Shown here: positions 20,506 to 31,226 of the stretch, piece by piece
How the letters are laid out: the number at the start of each line of letters is the position of its first letter
Numbering within the stretch: position 1 is the stretch's first letter
NCBI RefSeq assembly: GCF_013283195.1
Contig: NZ_JABEKT010000001.1
Span: 372,001 to 436,000, forward strand
Source: Ensifer adhaerens
Lineage (GTDB): Bacteria > Pseudomonadota > Alphaproteobacteria > Rhizobiales > Rhizobiaceae
DNA: 64,000 bases
Direction: 5' to 3'
Program-made: the position numbers and the translations under genes
The notes under the pieces: model-generated
Seen by the model: only the letters and a program-made list of their open reading frames with translations
Database searches by the model: none
Told to the model about the DNA's origin: nothing

Positions 20506-21205
20506 GATCATCTTCGATACGGAAACGACCGGCCTCGACAACCGCGAGGACAGGGTGATCGAAATCGGCGGCGTCGAGCTGGAAAACCAGTTTCCGACCG
20601 GCCGCACGCTGCACATCTTCATCAATCCCGGCAATCGCAAGGTTCATCCGGATGCGCTTGCCATTCACGGCATCACCGACGAGTTCCTGAAGGACAAGCC
20701 GCCTTTTGCCGATGTCGCCCAAGAGATCATCGACTTCTTCGGCGATGCCCGGTGGGTGGCGCACAATGCGACCTTCGACATGGGCTTCATCAATGCCGAA
20801 TTCGGCCGCATCGGGCTTCCCGCCATTGCCGGGGAACGGGTGACGGATACGCTGGCTCTTGCCCGCCGCAAGCATCCGATGGGTCCGAACTCGCTCGATG
20901 CGCTCTGCCGGCGTTACGGCATCGACAATTCCCATCGCGCCAAGCACGGCGCGCTTCTCGACTCCGAGCTTCTTGCCGAAGTCTATATCGAGATGCTCGG
21001 CGGTCGTCAGGCGGCGCTCGGATTGGTGTCGAGCAACAAGGGTGCGGGGCAAACCGTCGAACACGATGATGCACCGATTGCCGTCGCGCAGCGACCACGG
21101 CCATTGCCAAACCGTTTGTCTGAGGCGGATGAGGCGGCGCATGCCGCGCTGGTCGCCAAGATGGGAGCGAAGGCGATCTGGGCGAAATACGATCCGCTGA
21201 AATGA
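20498..21205 (+). CDS. dnaQ: DNA polymerase III subunit epsilon (3'-5' proofreading exonuclease)
   Basis: A 235-residue DEDDh exonuclease. Exo I is [11 protein letters not shown] at the start; Exo II is [16 protein letters not shown]; Exo III is [18 protein letters not shown], with His and Asp in place. A C-terminal segment of about 60 residues would bind the polymerase alpha subunit. I take the ATG at 20498 ([12 protein letters not shown]) over 20486. It closes the ppsR-maf-aroE-coaE-dnaQ run and is followed by a bidirectional terminator. Confidence 0.95.
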   Translation: MREIIFDTETTGLDNREDRVIEIGGVELENQFPTGRTLHIFINPGNRKVHPDALAIHGITDEFLKDKPPFADVAQEIIDFFGDARWVAHNATFDMGFINAEFGRIGLPAIAGERVTDTLALARRKHPMGPNSLDALCRRYGIDNSHRAKHGALLDSELLAEVYIEMLGGRQAALGLVSSNKGAGQTVEHDDAPIAVAQRPRPLPNRLSEADEAAHAALVAKMGAKAIWAKYDPLK

Positions 21206-21232
21206 AAAAAGCCCGGTCAAACCGGGCTTTTT
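21205..21232. terminator. Bidirectional terminator between dnaQ and secB
   Basis: GCCCGGT (21211-21217) pairs with ACCGGGC (21221-21227). It is flanked by AAAAAA on the left and TTTTT on the right, so it works for both convergent genes. Confidence 0.9.
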
Positions 21233-21259
21233 CCTAAATACGATCCAGACTGAGCGAAA

Positions 21260-21763
21260 TCAGTTGGCGGTCTCGTTGGCGTTTGCCACCTGCGAGCGGA
21301 CCTTTTCTTCGGCCATGCGCTGGGCGAACATCTGAGCGAAATCGATCGGATCGATCATCAGCGGCGGGAAGCCGCCGTTGCGGGTCGCGTCGGAAACGAT
21401 CTGGCGCGCGAACGGGAACAGCAGACGCGGGCACTCGATGAAGAGCAGCGGCAGCATGTGTTCCTGCGGGAAGCCGGCAACACGGAAAACGCCGCCGTAG
21501 GAGAGCTCGACGTTGAACAGAACGCGCTCGCCATCCTTGGCTTCCGCGTTCAGCGAGAGCACGACGTCGAAATCGTTCTCGGCAAGCGGGTTGGCGTTGA
21601 CGTTGACGTTGATGTTGATCGACGGTGCATTGTCGCGGGCCTGCAGCGAACGCGGTGCGCCCGGGTTCTCGAAAGAGAGATCCTTGACATACTGGGCGAG
21701 GATGTTGAGCGACGGGCTCTGCTGCGCGCTGCCGTTGCCGTTGGATGCGGTATCAGTCGTCAT
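21260..21763 (-). CDS. secB: Protein-export chaperone SecB
   Basis: A 167-residue tetrameric chaperone that holds precursor proteins unfolded and hands them to SecA. Conserved blocks are [32 protein letters not shown] and [29 protein letters not shown], with [17 protein letters not shown] near the end. Start 21763 (MTTDTASNG) has AGGAAA upstream; a longer frame to 21835 looks non-coding. A short low-complexity N-terminus is normal for alphaproteobacterial SecB. Confidence 0.96.
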   Translation of the reverse strand: MTTDTASNGNGSAQQSPSLNILAQYVKDLSFENPGAPRSLQARDNAPSININVNVNANPLAENDFDVVLSLNAEAKDGERVLFNVELSYGGVFRVAGFPQEHMLPLLFIECPRLLFPFARQIVSDATRNGGFPPLMIDPIDFAQMFAQRMAEEKVRSQVANANETAN

Positions 21764-21844
21764 AAGGGTTTCCTCGACTTCAAATTCGGTGAGGCCATCT
21801 AGCATTTCGCCATAGGGCTTACAACCCTGCGCCACAGGCCTTTG

Positions 21845-22378
21845 CTATTGCCGCCGACGCTCTTCGGGCGGGTTTACGTCGTCATCTTCCGTGCGCGAGA
21901 ACTCGCCTTCGCCAAGGTCGATGACGCGTGGTTGGTTGCGCTCCTGCGGCGCATGGCTCGGCCCGTGCCAGGACTGGCTGGAAGCGGCGGTCACGACAGT
22001 CATTCTTGACCGGAGATAGCTGGCGATCGCCTGCCGGACAGGTGGCACGAACAGAAGCAGCCCGAAGATATCGCTGATGAAGCCGGGCACCATGAGCAAA
22101 AGTGCTGCGACGAACATCAAGGCGCCGCCGAGGACCTCGCGTCCGGGATCGCTGCCGGTGCGCGTCGCTTCCTGGACCCGCCTGATCACGGCAAAACCCT
22201 GAACGCGAAGCAGAACGACCCCGGCGATCGCACTCAAGAGGACGAGCAAAAGGGTCATGGCGAGGCCGATCTCGCGGCCGACGATGACGAAGCCGGCAAT
22301 CTCGGCAAGCGGCAGTCCAAGAATGACCAGGGGAATTAACATTGAGCGCATTATCGGTGCCTGAAAGGGTCTTCGCAT
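21845..22378 (-). CDS. fxsA: FxsA-family inner-membrane protein
   Basis: A 177-residue protein with an FxsA domain: helices LIPLVILGLPLAEIAGFVIV and MTLLLVLLSAIAGVVLLRVQG, then a third near GGALMFVAALLLMVPGFISD with the conserved GFxSD-type motif. E. coli FxsA is linked to phage exclusion, but its cellular role is unclear. The C-terminal third is polar and variable. Start 22378 has GGAGGTGA very close upstream; an internal ATG (MRSMLIP) is possible. Divergent from the Tim44-like gene. Confidence 0.85.
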   Translation of the reverse strand: MRRPFQAPIMRSMLIPLVILGLPLAEIAGFVIVGREIGLAMTLLLVLLSAIAGVVLLRVQGFAVIRRVQEATRTGSDPGREVLGGALMFVAALLLMVPGFISDIFGLLLFVPPVRQAIASYLRSRMTVVTAASSQSWHGPSHAPQERNQPRVIDLGEGEFSRTEDDDVNPPEERRRQ

Positions 22379-22481
22379 CGTCACCTCCGATCTAAGGGTG
22401 CGACAACGCGGTTTGAATGATCTATCCTTGCGGACTATATGGAATAGCTACGAGAAATTCTAACAGCGGTTTCAGGTGGAA
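22379..22481. promoter_or_regulatory. Divergent fxsA / Tim44-like promoter region
   Basis: About 100 bases separate two genes read outward. It holds the strong fxsA ribosome site GGAGGTGA next to 22379. I do not see a clear operator. Confidence 0.4.
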
Positions 22482-23186
22482 ATGGGCTCTTTCGACTTCA
22501 TCACGTTTTTTTTCTTGATCGCCGCAGTGGTCATTTTCCTGCAGTTGCGCAGCGTGCTCGGTCGCCGGACCGGCAACGAACGACCACCGTTTGATCCCTA
22601 TTCGCCGCGCGATATGAGCCAGGGACCTGAAAAGGCCGACAATGGCAAAGTCGTCCAACTGCCGCGTCGCGACAATGTCGAGGATGATTCGGCGCGCTAC
22701 GCTGCGATCGACGCCTTCGCCAAAGCGGGAACGCCGCTCAACGATCAGCTCCGTTCGCTGACCGACGCCGACAATGGCTTCGATCCGAAGGAGTTCGTCA
22801 ACGGCGCGAAGATGGCCTATGAGATGATCGTCATGGCTTTTGCCGACGGCGACCGCAAGACGCTCAAGAACCTTCTGTCGCGCGAGGTCTATGAAGGCTT
22901 CGACGCTGCGATTGCCGAGCGCGAGCGCAAGGGCGAAGTGGTGAAGTCCACCTTCGTCGGCATCGAGAAGGCCGACATCGTCCACGCCGAAGTCAAGGAC
23001 AGCGAAGAAAACATCACGATCCGGATCGTCAGCCAGCTGATCTCGGCGACCTACGACAAGCAAGGCGCCATCATCGATGGCGACGCGGAGTCGGTGGCCG
23101 AAGTCAACGATCTCTGGACCTTCTCGCGCGACATTCGCTCGCGTGATCCGAACTGGAAGCTGATCGCGACCGAATCCGAAAACTGA
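22482..23186 (+). CDS. Tim44/TimA-like putative membrane adaptor protein
   Basis: A 234-residue protein with one N-terminal membrane helix (FDFITFFFLIAAVVIFLQL), a polar proline-rich linker and a C-terminal Tim44-like domain beginning near ARYAAIDAFAKAG and containing FDPKEFVNGAKMAYEMIVMAFA. Related alphaproteobacterial proteins are anchored in the inner membrane; a clear enzymatic role is not known. I choose the ATG at 22482 (GSFDFIT); a GTG six bases earlier overlaps the likely ribosome site AGGTGGA. It precedes mltA by 16 bases, so the two may be linked to the envelope. Confidence 0.85.
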   Translation: MGSFDFITFFFLIAAVVIFLQLRSVLGRRTGNERPPFDPYSPRDMSQGPEKADNGKVVQLPRRDNVEDDSARYAAIDAFAKAGTPLNDQLRSLTDADNGFDPKEFVNGAKMAYEMIVMAFADGDRKTLKNLLSREVYEGFDAAIAERERKGEVVKSTFVGIEKADIVHAEVKDSEENITIRIVSQLISATYDKQGAIIDGDAESVAEVNDLWTFSRDIRSRDPNWKLIATESEN

Positions 23187-23202
23187 TCGGCAAGGTGCGA
23201 CC

Positions 23203-24309
23203 ATGACGCTTCGACTTGAGCCTGTCACCTTCTCCGATCTACCGGGGTGGCAGGACGACGATCCGACCGCGGTGATTGAAGCGCTGCGCCGCTGTCATCA
23301 CCATGTCTCGACGGCAAAGCCCTATCGCACGGGATCACTTGGCATCTCCGTCGATGACCTGATGCCGGCATTTTCGGCTGCAAGCGTGAACGTCGCCGAT
23401 GCGGCTGCGGCGCGCGCATTTTTCGAACAGCAGTTCGTCGCCTTCAGGATCCGGCCGGAAACCGGCAAGACCGGTTTCGTGACCGCGTTCTACGAGCCCG
23501 AGATCGAGGTGCAGGCGACAGCGGACGACACATTCCGATATCCGATCTACCGCCGTCCAATTGATCTCGTCGATATCGATGATACCAACCGGCCCGTGGA
23601 CATGGATCCCTATTTCGCCTTCGGCCGCCTGCATGACGGCCTGGTCGGCGAGTATCCCGATCGCCCTGCGATCGAGCAGGGCTTTCTGGCGGGGCGCGGC
23701 CTGGAGATCGCCTATGCCAGATCCAAGGTCGATGTGTTCTTCGTCCACGTCCAGGGTGCCGCGCGGCTCGTCTATCCCGACGGTTCGCGCCGGCGCATCA
23801 CCTATGCCGCCAAGACCGGCCACTATTTTTCTCCGATCGGCAAGCTGCTGATCGATCGCGGCGAAATCGATGCCGCTACCGTTTCGATGATGAGCATCCG
23901 GGGTTGGCTGGCCGCCAATCCGGATCAGGTCGACGAGGTGCTTTGGCACAATCGCTCCTTCATCTTCTTCCGCGAGGCTGATGTGCATGACGAGCGGCTC
24001 GGGCCGGTCGCCGCCGCCAAGGTGTCGCTGGAACCGGGACGGTCGCTTGCCGTCGATCGGCTGATCCATACCTTCGGTGTACCGTTCTTCATCTCCAGTG
24101 ACAGCCTGACGCGTCTTGATGCCGGACAGTCGTTTAGACATCTGATGCTGGCGCTCGACACAGGATCGGCGATCGTCGGCCCGGCTCGCGGCGACATCTT
24201 CACCGGATCGGGCGACATGGCAGGCGAGCTTGCGGGTGCCGTTCGCAATGACGCGGACTTTTACATCTTCATCCCCCGTGCGGCTGCGGCAAGATACGGC
24301 AATGGCTAG
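23203..24309 (+). CDS. mltA: Membrane-bound lytic murein transglycosylase A family protein
   Basis: A 368-residue MltA-domain protein expected to cleave peptidoglycan glycan strands with 1,6-anhydro end formation. The MltA barrel has FVTAFYEPEIEVQ and VFFVHVQGAARLVYPDGS; the C-terminal 3D domain holds LDTGSAIVGPARGDIFTGSG with the three aspartates that form the active site. No signal peptide or lipobox is visible: the chain starts MTLRLEPVTFSDLPGW, and no in-frame upstream start exists, which is odd for a periplasmic enzyme. It overlaps the Smr gene by 8 bases. Confidence 0.87.
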   Translation: MTLRLEPVTFSDLPGWQDDDPTAVIEALRRCHHHVSTAKPYRTGSLGISVDDLMPAFSAASVNVADAAAARAFFEQQFVAFRIRPETGKTGFVTAFYEPEIEVQATADDTFRYPIYRRPIDLVDIDDTNRPVDMDPYFAFGRLHDGLVGEYPDRPAIEQGFLAGRGLEIAYARSKVDVFFVHVQGAARLVYPDGSRRRITYAAKTGHYFSPIGKLLIDRGEIDAATVSMMSIRGWLAANPDQVDEVLWHNRSFIFFREADVHDERLGPVAAAKVSLEPGRSLAVDRLIHTFGVPFFISSDSLTRLDAGQSFRHLMLALDTGSAIVGPARGDIFTGSGDMAGELAGAVRNDADFYIFIPRAAAARYGNG

Positions 24310-24868
24310 GGGCAAGAAGCTTTCAGCCGAAGAGCGGATTCTGTGGGGAAAGGTCGCGCGCACGACCAGGCCCATGCCCGGCCGCCTCGACGATCTCCGC
24401 GAGTTTCTCGGCGAGGACGTTCCAGCCGCGCCCAAGGATGAGCCGCAAAAGACGCAAGCGGCGTCGCCGGCCGGTGGGGCCGATGAACAGCAGGGAATCG
24501 CGCTCGCCAACACCTCGAACGGCCGGCACCACTATCCGCTTGAAAAACCCGTCAAGCGCAAGCTGTCGAAGGGGCATCTGGCTCTCGAAGCGCGGATCGA
24601 TCTGCACGGCATGATCCAGAGCCAAGCCCATGGCTTCCTACTGCATTTTCTTCTCAGAGCCCATGAGCGTGGGCTGCGCCATGTTCTCGTTATCACCGGC
24701 AAGGGAACGTCGATTGGCAGCGATGGCGCCTTGAAACGTGCCGTTCCGCTCTGGTTCTCGCTGCCGGAGTTCCGGCCATTGATCTCGAGTTACGAACCGG
24801 CTGCGCGCAATCACGGCGGCGATGGCGCGCTCTATGTCCGCCTGGCACGCAAGGGGAGCCCGACGTGA
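24302..24868 (+). CDS. Smr/MutS2-type domain protein
   Basis: A 188-residue protein. The first 80 residues are charged and probably disordered (KKLSAEERILWGKVA). The C-terminal Smr domain has ARIDLHGMIQSQAHGFLLHFL, with the LDxHGx-type start, and VLVITGKGT, then GALYVRLAR at the end. Smr domains can nick DNA or RNA. Start 24302 overlaps the mltA stop by 8 bases, and the 3' end overlaps the XRE gene (GTGA). The Smr-XRE-gyrB run is known in Rhizobiales, but what it means is unknown. Confidence 0.87.
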   Translation: MARGKKLSAEERILWGKVARTTRPMPGRLDDLREFLGEDVPAAPKDEPQKTQAASPAGGADEQQGIALANTSNGRHHYPLEKPVKRKLSKGHLALEARIDLHGMIQSQAHGFLLHFLLRAHERGLRHVLVITGKGTSIGSDGALKRAVPLWFSLPEFRPLISSYEPAARNHGGDGALYVRLARKGSPT

Positions 24869-25242
24869 CCCCCTTCGGCGCGGCGGTGCGCGATCTGCGG
24901 CGCAAGAAGGGTGTATCGCAAAAGCAGATGGCTGCGGCGATCGGCGTGTCGGCCGCCTATCTCTCGGCGCTCGAGCATGGAAAACGCGGCGCTCCGAGCT
25001 TCGATTTCCTGCAGCGCGTGGCCGGTTACTTCAACGTCATCTGGGACGAGGCCGAGGAATTGTTCCAGATCGCCCATGTCTCCGCACCGAAAGTGGTGCT
25101 GGATACCTCGGGGCTGGCACCGGAACATACCGCCTTTGCCAACCGGTTGAGCGGGCAAATCCGCGATTTGTCCGTCGACACGATACGCGCCCTGGAAGAT
25201 GTTTTGGAAAAAGCCACATTTCCTGCTAATGACAGGGGATGA
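24865..25242 (+). CDS. Small XRE-type transcriptional regulator
   Basis: A 125-residue protein with a Cro/C1 helix-turn-helix at residues 5-60: FGAAVRDLRRKKGVSQKQMA then IGVSAAYLSALEHGKRGAPS. No effector domain is visible; the C-terminal 50 residues look helical and may dimerise. It starts at a GTG overlapping the Smr stop. It lies 135 bases upstream of gyrB, so it could act on gyrB or its own operon, but nothing proves this. Confidence 0.85.
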   Translation: MTPFGAAVRDLRRKKGVSQKQMAAAIGVSAAYLSALEHGKRGAPSFDFLQRVAGYFNVIWDEAEELFQIAHVSAPKVVLDTSGLAPEHTAFANRLSGQIRDLSVDTIRALEDVLEKATFPANDRG

Positions 25243-27813
<2,571 letters not shown>

Positions 27814-27840
27814 TCGAAAGACTGTCGCAATCGCTTCGCA

Positions 27841-27874
27841 GATCCCGGTGCCGCAAGGCACCGGGATCTTTTTT
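27841..27874 (+). terminator. Intrinsic terminator of gyrB
   Basis: A perfect 12-base stem, GATCCCGGTGCC with GGCACCGGGATC, around a GCAA tetraloop of the stable GNRA class, followed by TTTTTT. Confidence 0.95.
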
Positions 27875-27876
27875 GT

Positions 27877-28473
27877 TTATTCCGCCTTGAAGCGGCCTTC
27901 GAAGGCGAGTTCTGCAAGCGGCTTGCGCTGGCTCGGCTTTTCCCGTTCGCGCAGATCGTCCGGCAGCGTCGAGGGGTCGGCCAGCCGGCCGATTGCCACC
28001 GCGGCCTCGACCCGATGGTGCTCGGGGACGCCGAGGGTGATCATTGCCTTGTCGCGATCGATGCCGGCCATCGCGTGCGCGTGCCAGCCGGAAACCGTTG
28101 TCTGCAGCGCAAGGCTGAACCATGCAGCACCGGTGTCGAAGGCATGGGTGTAGGCGGCCCGCATTTCGCCGGAGGCCGCCTGCGTATGGGTCTTGGAGAT
28201 GACGATCACCAACGCGGCGGCATGCTTGGCCCAGCGCTGGTTGCTCTCGTTCAAGATATCCAGCAGACGCGCGAAATGCTCTGTGCCGCGGCGGGCATAG
28301 ACGAACCGCCAGGGCTGGTTATTGCTCGCAGACGGTGCCCACCGGGCGGCTTCGAGCAGTAGGAGCAAGTCTTCCTCGCTGATTTCCTCCTGGGTGAACG
28401 CACGCGGCGACCAGCGCTTCAGGAACATCGTGTCGATCGGGTGGTCGGCGGTTCTGTGGTTGCTTTCCGTCAT
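27877..28473 (-). CDS. Nitroreductase family FMN protein
   Basis: A 198-residue flavin oxidoreductase of the nitroreductase fold. Seen: FLKRWSPRAFTQEEISEEDL with the N-terminal FMN phosphate contact, EAARWAPSASNNQPWRFVYA with the classic S-x-x-N-x-Q-P-W-R motif near residue 50, and a C-terminal flavin-binding stretch AAVAIGRLADPSTLPDDLRERE. The physiological substrate cannot be told. Start 28473 has AGAGG at a good distance; an in-frame ATG two codons earlier (28479) also exists. It is divergent from gabD. Confidence 0.87.
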   Translation of the reverse strand: MTESNHRTADHPIDTMFLKRWSPRAFTQEEISEEDLLLLLEAARWAPSASNNQPWRFVYARRGTEHFARLLDILNESNQRWAKHAAALVIVISKTHTQAASGEMRAAYTHAFDTGAAWFSLALQTTVSGWHAHAMAGIDRDKAMITLGVPEHHRVEAAVAIGRLADPSTLPDDLREREKPSQRKPLAELAFEGRFKAE

Positions 28474-28745
28474 GAACATACCTCTTTTATCGTGTCGGAA
28501 TCCCGTGGGAGGAGCGCTGCCATCGACGACGCCCGCTGCGCAAGGCGAGGCCGTTGGCGAGATTCGCGGCCGACGCTACATGGGATCAGGCGCCGATGAA
28601 ACCGGCTTTGCGCCCGCACCGTTGATCGTTTTTCCGGCGCGATCCGCTCGATAACGGAATCTGCAGAAACGGTGTTTCGGGTGATTGTCGAGTTTGATAA
28701 AAAAGTTGTATAAGTTCTGTAGATTTTTCGGAGAGAGGACGTGCG
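28474..28745. promoter_or_regulatory. Divergent nitroreductase/gabD region
   Basis: 272 bases with a local AT-rich part near 28690-28730. It includes GATAAAA (28696-28702), a half-site shared with the sugar-acid cluster promoters further right, and a GAGAGAGGA ribosome site before the gabD ATG. Confidence 0.4.
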
Positions 28746-28793
28746 ATGACTTTTAAGGACCCGTCACTGTTTCGCCAGGCTGCCCTGATTGGC

Positions 28794-28903
28794 GGCGAAT
28801 GGATTGAAGCGGATGCCGCCAATGCGATCGAAGTGACCAACCCGGCGAGGCGAATGGATTGAAGCGGATGCCGCCAATGCGATCGAAGTGACCAACCCGG
28901 CGA
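28794..28903 (+). repeat. Exact 55-bp tandem duplication, 5' part of gabD
   Basis: 28794-28848 and 28849-28903 are identical base for base; the bases on either side differ, so the repeat is exactly 55 long. The extra unit shifts the frame by one base. Confidence 0.98.
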
Positions 28904-29773
28904 CGGGCGAACTCATCGGACGCGTGCCGAAGCTTGGCGGCAAGGAGACGAAGGCGGCGATCGAAGCGGCGCGTCTGGCGCAGAAGGGCTGGGCTGCTCG
29001 CACTGCCAAGGACCGCGCCGGCGTGCTTCGCCGCTGGTTTGAGCTGATGATCGAGAACAAGGACGATCTCGGCCGCATCCTCACGCTCGAACAGGGCAAG
29101 CCGCTCGCCGAGGCGACCGGCGAAATCGTCTATGGCGCAAGCTTTGTCGAGTGGTTCGCCGAAGAAGGGCGCCGCATCTATGGCGACCTGATCCCCGGCC
29201 ACCAGCCGGACAAGCGCATCATGGTGATGAAGCAGCCGATCGGCGTCGTCGCCGCGATCACGCCCTGGAACTTCCCCAATGCGATGATCACCCGCAAGGC
29301 GGGTCCTGCCTTTGCAGCCGGCTGCGCCATGGTGCTGAAGCCAGCGGCACAGACGCCGTTCTCGGCCATCGCGATCGCCATTCTCGCCGAACGTGCCGGC
29401 CTGCCGAAGGGTCTCTTCAGCGTCGTCACCGGCTCGGCTCGCGAGATCGGCGCGGAGATGACCGCCAACCCGGTGGTGCGCAAGCTGACCTTTACCGGCT
29501 CGACGGAAGTCGGCGCCGAGCTCTATCGCCAGAGCGCCGGCACGATCAAGAAGCTCGGGCTGGAGCTCGGCGGCAATGCACCGTTCATCGTCTTCGATGA
29601 TGCCGATCTCGATGCGGCCGTGGAAGGCGCCCTGATCGCCAAGTTCCGCAACAACGGCCAGACCTGCGTCTGCGCCAACCGCATTTATGTGCAGGACAAG
29701 GTCTATGACGCCTTCTCCGACAAGCTGGCGGCGGCCGTTGCCAAGCTGTCGATCGGCAATGGTCTCGACCAGG

Positions 29774-29883
29774 GCGTGATCCTCGGCCCGCTGATCGACC
29801 AGGCGGCACTGGAGAAGGTCGAGGAACAGCGTGATCCTCGGCCCGCTGATCGACCAGGCGGCACTGGAGAAGGTCGAGGAACA
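29774..29883 (+). repeat. Exact 55-bp tandem duplication, 3' part of gabD
   Basis: 29774-29828 and 29829-29883 are identical, again exactly 55 bases with differing flanks. Same length as the 5' pair but unrelated in sequence. Confidence 0.98.
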
Positions 29884-30341
29884 CGTTGCCGATGCCACCG
29901 CCAAGGGCGCGCGGGTGATCCAGGGCGGCAAGCGCCATGCCCTCGGTGGTACCTTCTATGAGGCGACGGTGCTGGCCGACGTTACCCAGGCGATGGCGGT
30001 CGCTCGCGAAGAGACTTTCGGCCCCGTGGCGCCGCTGTTCCGCTTCACCGACGAGGCCGACGTAATTGAAAAGGCCAACGACACGGAATTCGGCCTGGCC
30101 TCCTATTTCTATGCGAAGGATCTGGCGCGGGTGTTCCGCGTGGCCGAGGCGCTGGAATACGGCATGGTCGGGGTCAACACCGGGTTGATTTCGACCGCGG
30201 AAGCACCGTTCGGCGGCGTCAAGCTCTCCGGCCTCGGCCGCGAGGGCTCCAGATACGGCATCGAGGAATTCACCGAGATCAAATATGTCTGCCTCGGCGG
30301 TATCGCCTGACGCATTTGCAGCGTGAAACAATCAGATCGCG

Positions 30342-30373
30342 AAACCGGCTGGAAAGTTCTGGCCGGTTTTTTT
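30342..30373 (+). terminator. Intrinsic terminator behind gabD
   Basis: AAACCGGC (30342-30349) pairs with GCCGGTTT (30362-30369) and is followed by a T-run to 30373. It separates gabD from the aldolase gene. Confidence 0.8.
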
Positions 30374-30419
30374 GTTTGCCGCTAGAGAAGTTGCAGTCGT
30401 GAAAAGAGGAGATGACGCG

Positions 30420-31226
30420 ATGCCGGCACCGAGCAACCCCTTCAAGGCAGCCCTTCGCGAACAGCGCTTTCAGCTCGGGCTCTGGGTCGCGCTGGCAAGC
30501 CCCTATGCGGCTGAGGTCATCTCCGGCAGCGGCTACGACTGGCTGTTGATCGACGGCGAGCACGCGCCCAACGATCTGCCGCTGCTCTCGGCGCAGTTCC
30601 GGGCCGTTGTTGCATCCGCCAGCCACCCGATCGTCCGTCTTCCGGTGGGCGATACCGCGATGATCAAGCAGATCCTCGATGTCGGCGTGCAGACGCTGCT
30701 CATTCCGATGGTCGAAAGCGTCGAGCAGGCGAAAGATCTGGTTCGCGCGACGCGTTATCCGCCGCATGGCATTCGCGGTGTCGGCGCGGCACTGGCGCGT
30801 GCGTCCGAGTTCGGCCGGATAACCGACTATCTCCATACCGCAAACGACCAGATCTGCCTTCTGCTGCAGATCGAGAGCCGCGCGGGTCTTGCGGCGATCG
30901 ACGAGATTGCCGCCCTTGAAGGCGTTGATGGCCTGTTCATCGGCCCATCGGATCTGGCCGCCGACATGGGCTATCTCGGCAGCCCGGGGCACCCGGAAGT
31001 GCGCGCGGCGATCATCGATGCCTTTGCGCGCATCGAAAAGGCTGGAAAGGCACGGGGTATCATGACGCTCGATCTCGCACAGGCCCGCGATTACCGCGAT
31101 CTCGGCGCCGATTTCATGGCGATCGGGACCGACGTGACCTCGCTGGTTCGGGCGACCCAGGCGCTGCGACAGGAGTTTACCGGCGAAGAAAGCCCGAAGG
31201 CCAACAAGATGGAATCCGGCTACTGA
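30420..31226 (+). CDS. HpcH/HpaI-family class II aldolase (2-keto-3-deoxy sugar-acid type)
   Basis: A 268-residue pyruvate-dependent, metal-using aldolase. Seen: FQLGLWVALASPYAAEVIS, YDWLLIDGEHAPNDL with the catalytic His and Asp region, RLPVGDTAMIKQILDVGVQTLLIPMV (residues ~75-100, given in part), LLLQIESRAGLAAIDEIAAL with the metal-binding glutamate, and DGLFIGPSDLAADMGYLG with the second ligand aspartate. Relatives cleave 2-keto-3-deoxy-rhamnonate, 5-keto-4-deoxyglucarate or 4-hydroxy-2-oxoheptanedioate. In this cluster 2-keto-3-deoxygluconate is the most likely substrate, giving pyruvate and glyceraldehyde, but this is inference. ATG at 30420 has GAGGAGATG upstream. It is convergent with uxaB and overlaps it by 7 bases. 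Confidence 0.85.
   Translation: MPAPSNPFKAALREQRFQLGLWVALASPYAAEVISGSGYDWLLIDGEHAPNDLPLLSAQFRAVVASASHPIVRLPVGDTAMIKQILDVGVQTLLIPMVESVEQAKDLVRATRYPPHGIRGVGAALARASEFGRITDYLHTANDQICLLLQIESRAGLAAIDEIAALEGVDGLFIGPSDLAADMGYLGSPGHPEVRAAIIDAFARIEKAGKARGIMTLDLAQARDYRDLGADFMAIGTDVTSLVRATQALRQEFTGEESPKANKMESGY

Larger units (their letters stand above)
28746..30310 (+). pseudogene. gabD: NAD(P)-dependent succinate-semialdehyde dehydrogenase (GabD type), frame broken by two 55-bp tandem duplications
   Basis: An aldehyde dehydrogenase that would oxidise succinate semialdehyde to succinate. Motifs are intact: [37 protein letters not shown] with the general-base glutamate, [11 protein letters not shown] with the catalytic cysteine, and a C-terminal GLIS...[18 protein letters not shown]. 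As read, the first frame stops at 28860-28862 after 38 codons, and the next frame breaks again after 29828. Removing one 55-bp copy at each point leaves 1455 bases, exactly 485 codons, so a 484-residue enzyme of normal GabD length. The break is therefore most likely an assembly fault, not a real mutation. It stands upstream of an aldolase, so a role in oxidising glyceraldehyde is conceivable. Confidence 0.85.

Noticed and set aside
28746-28862. A separate 38-residue protein from the first gabD start
   Set aside because: It is only the 5' end of gabD cut off by the first 55-bp duplication.
28794-29883. 55-bp repeats as a CRISPR or transposon footprint
   Set aside because: Each repeat is a simple back-to-back duplication of coding sequence, with no spacers, no inverted ends and no target-site pattern.
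29831-30310. A separate 159-residue C-terminal aldehyde dehydrogenase gene
   Set aside because: It is the 3' third of gabD after the second duplication, not a real short gene.
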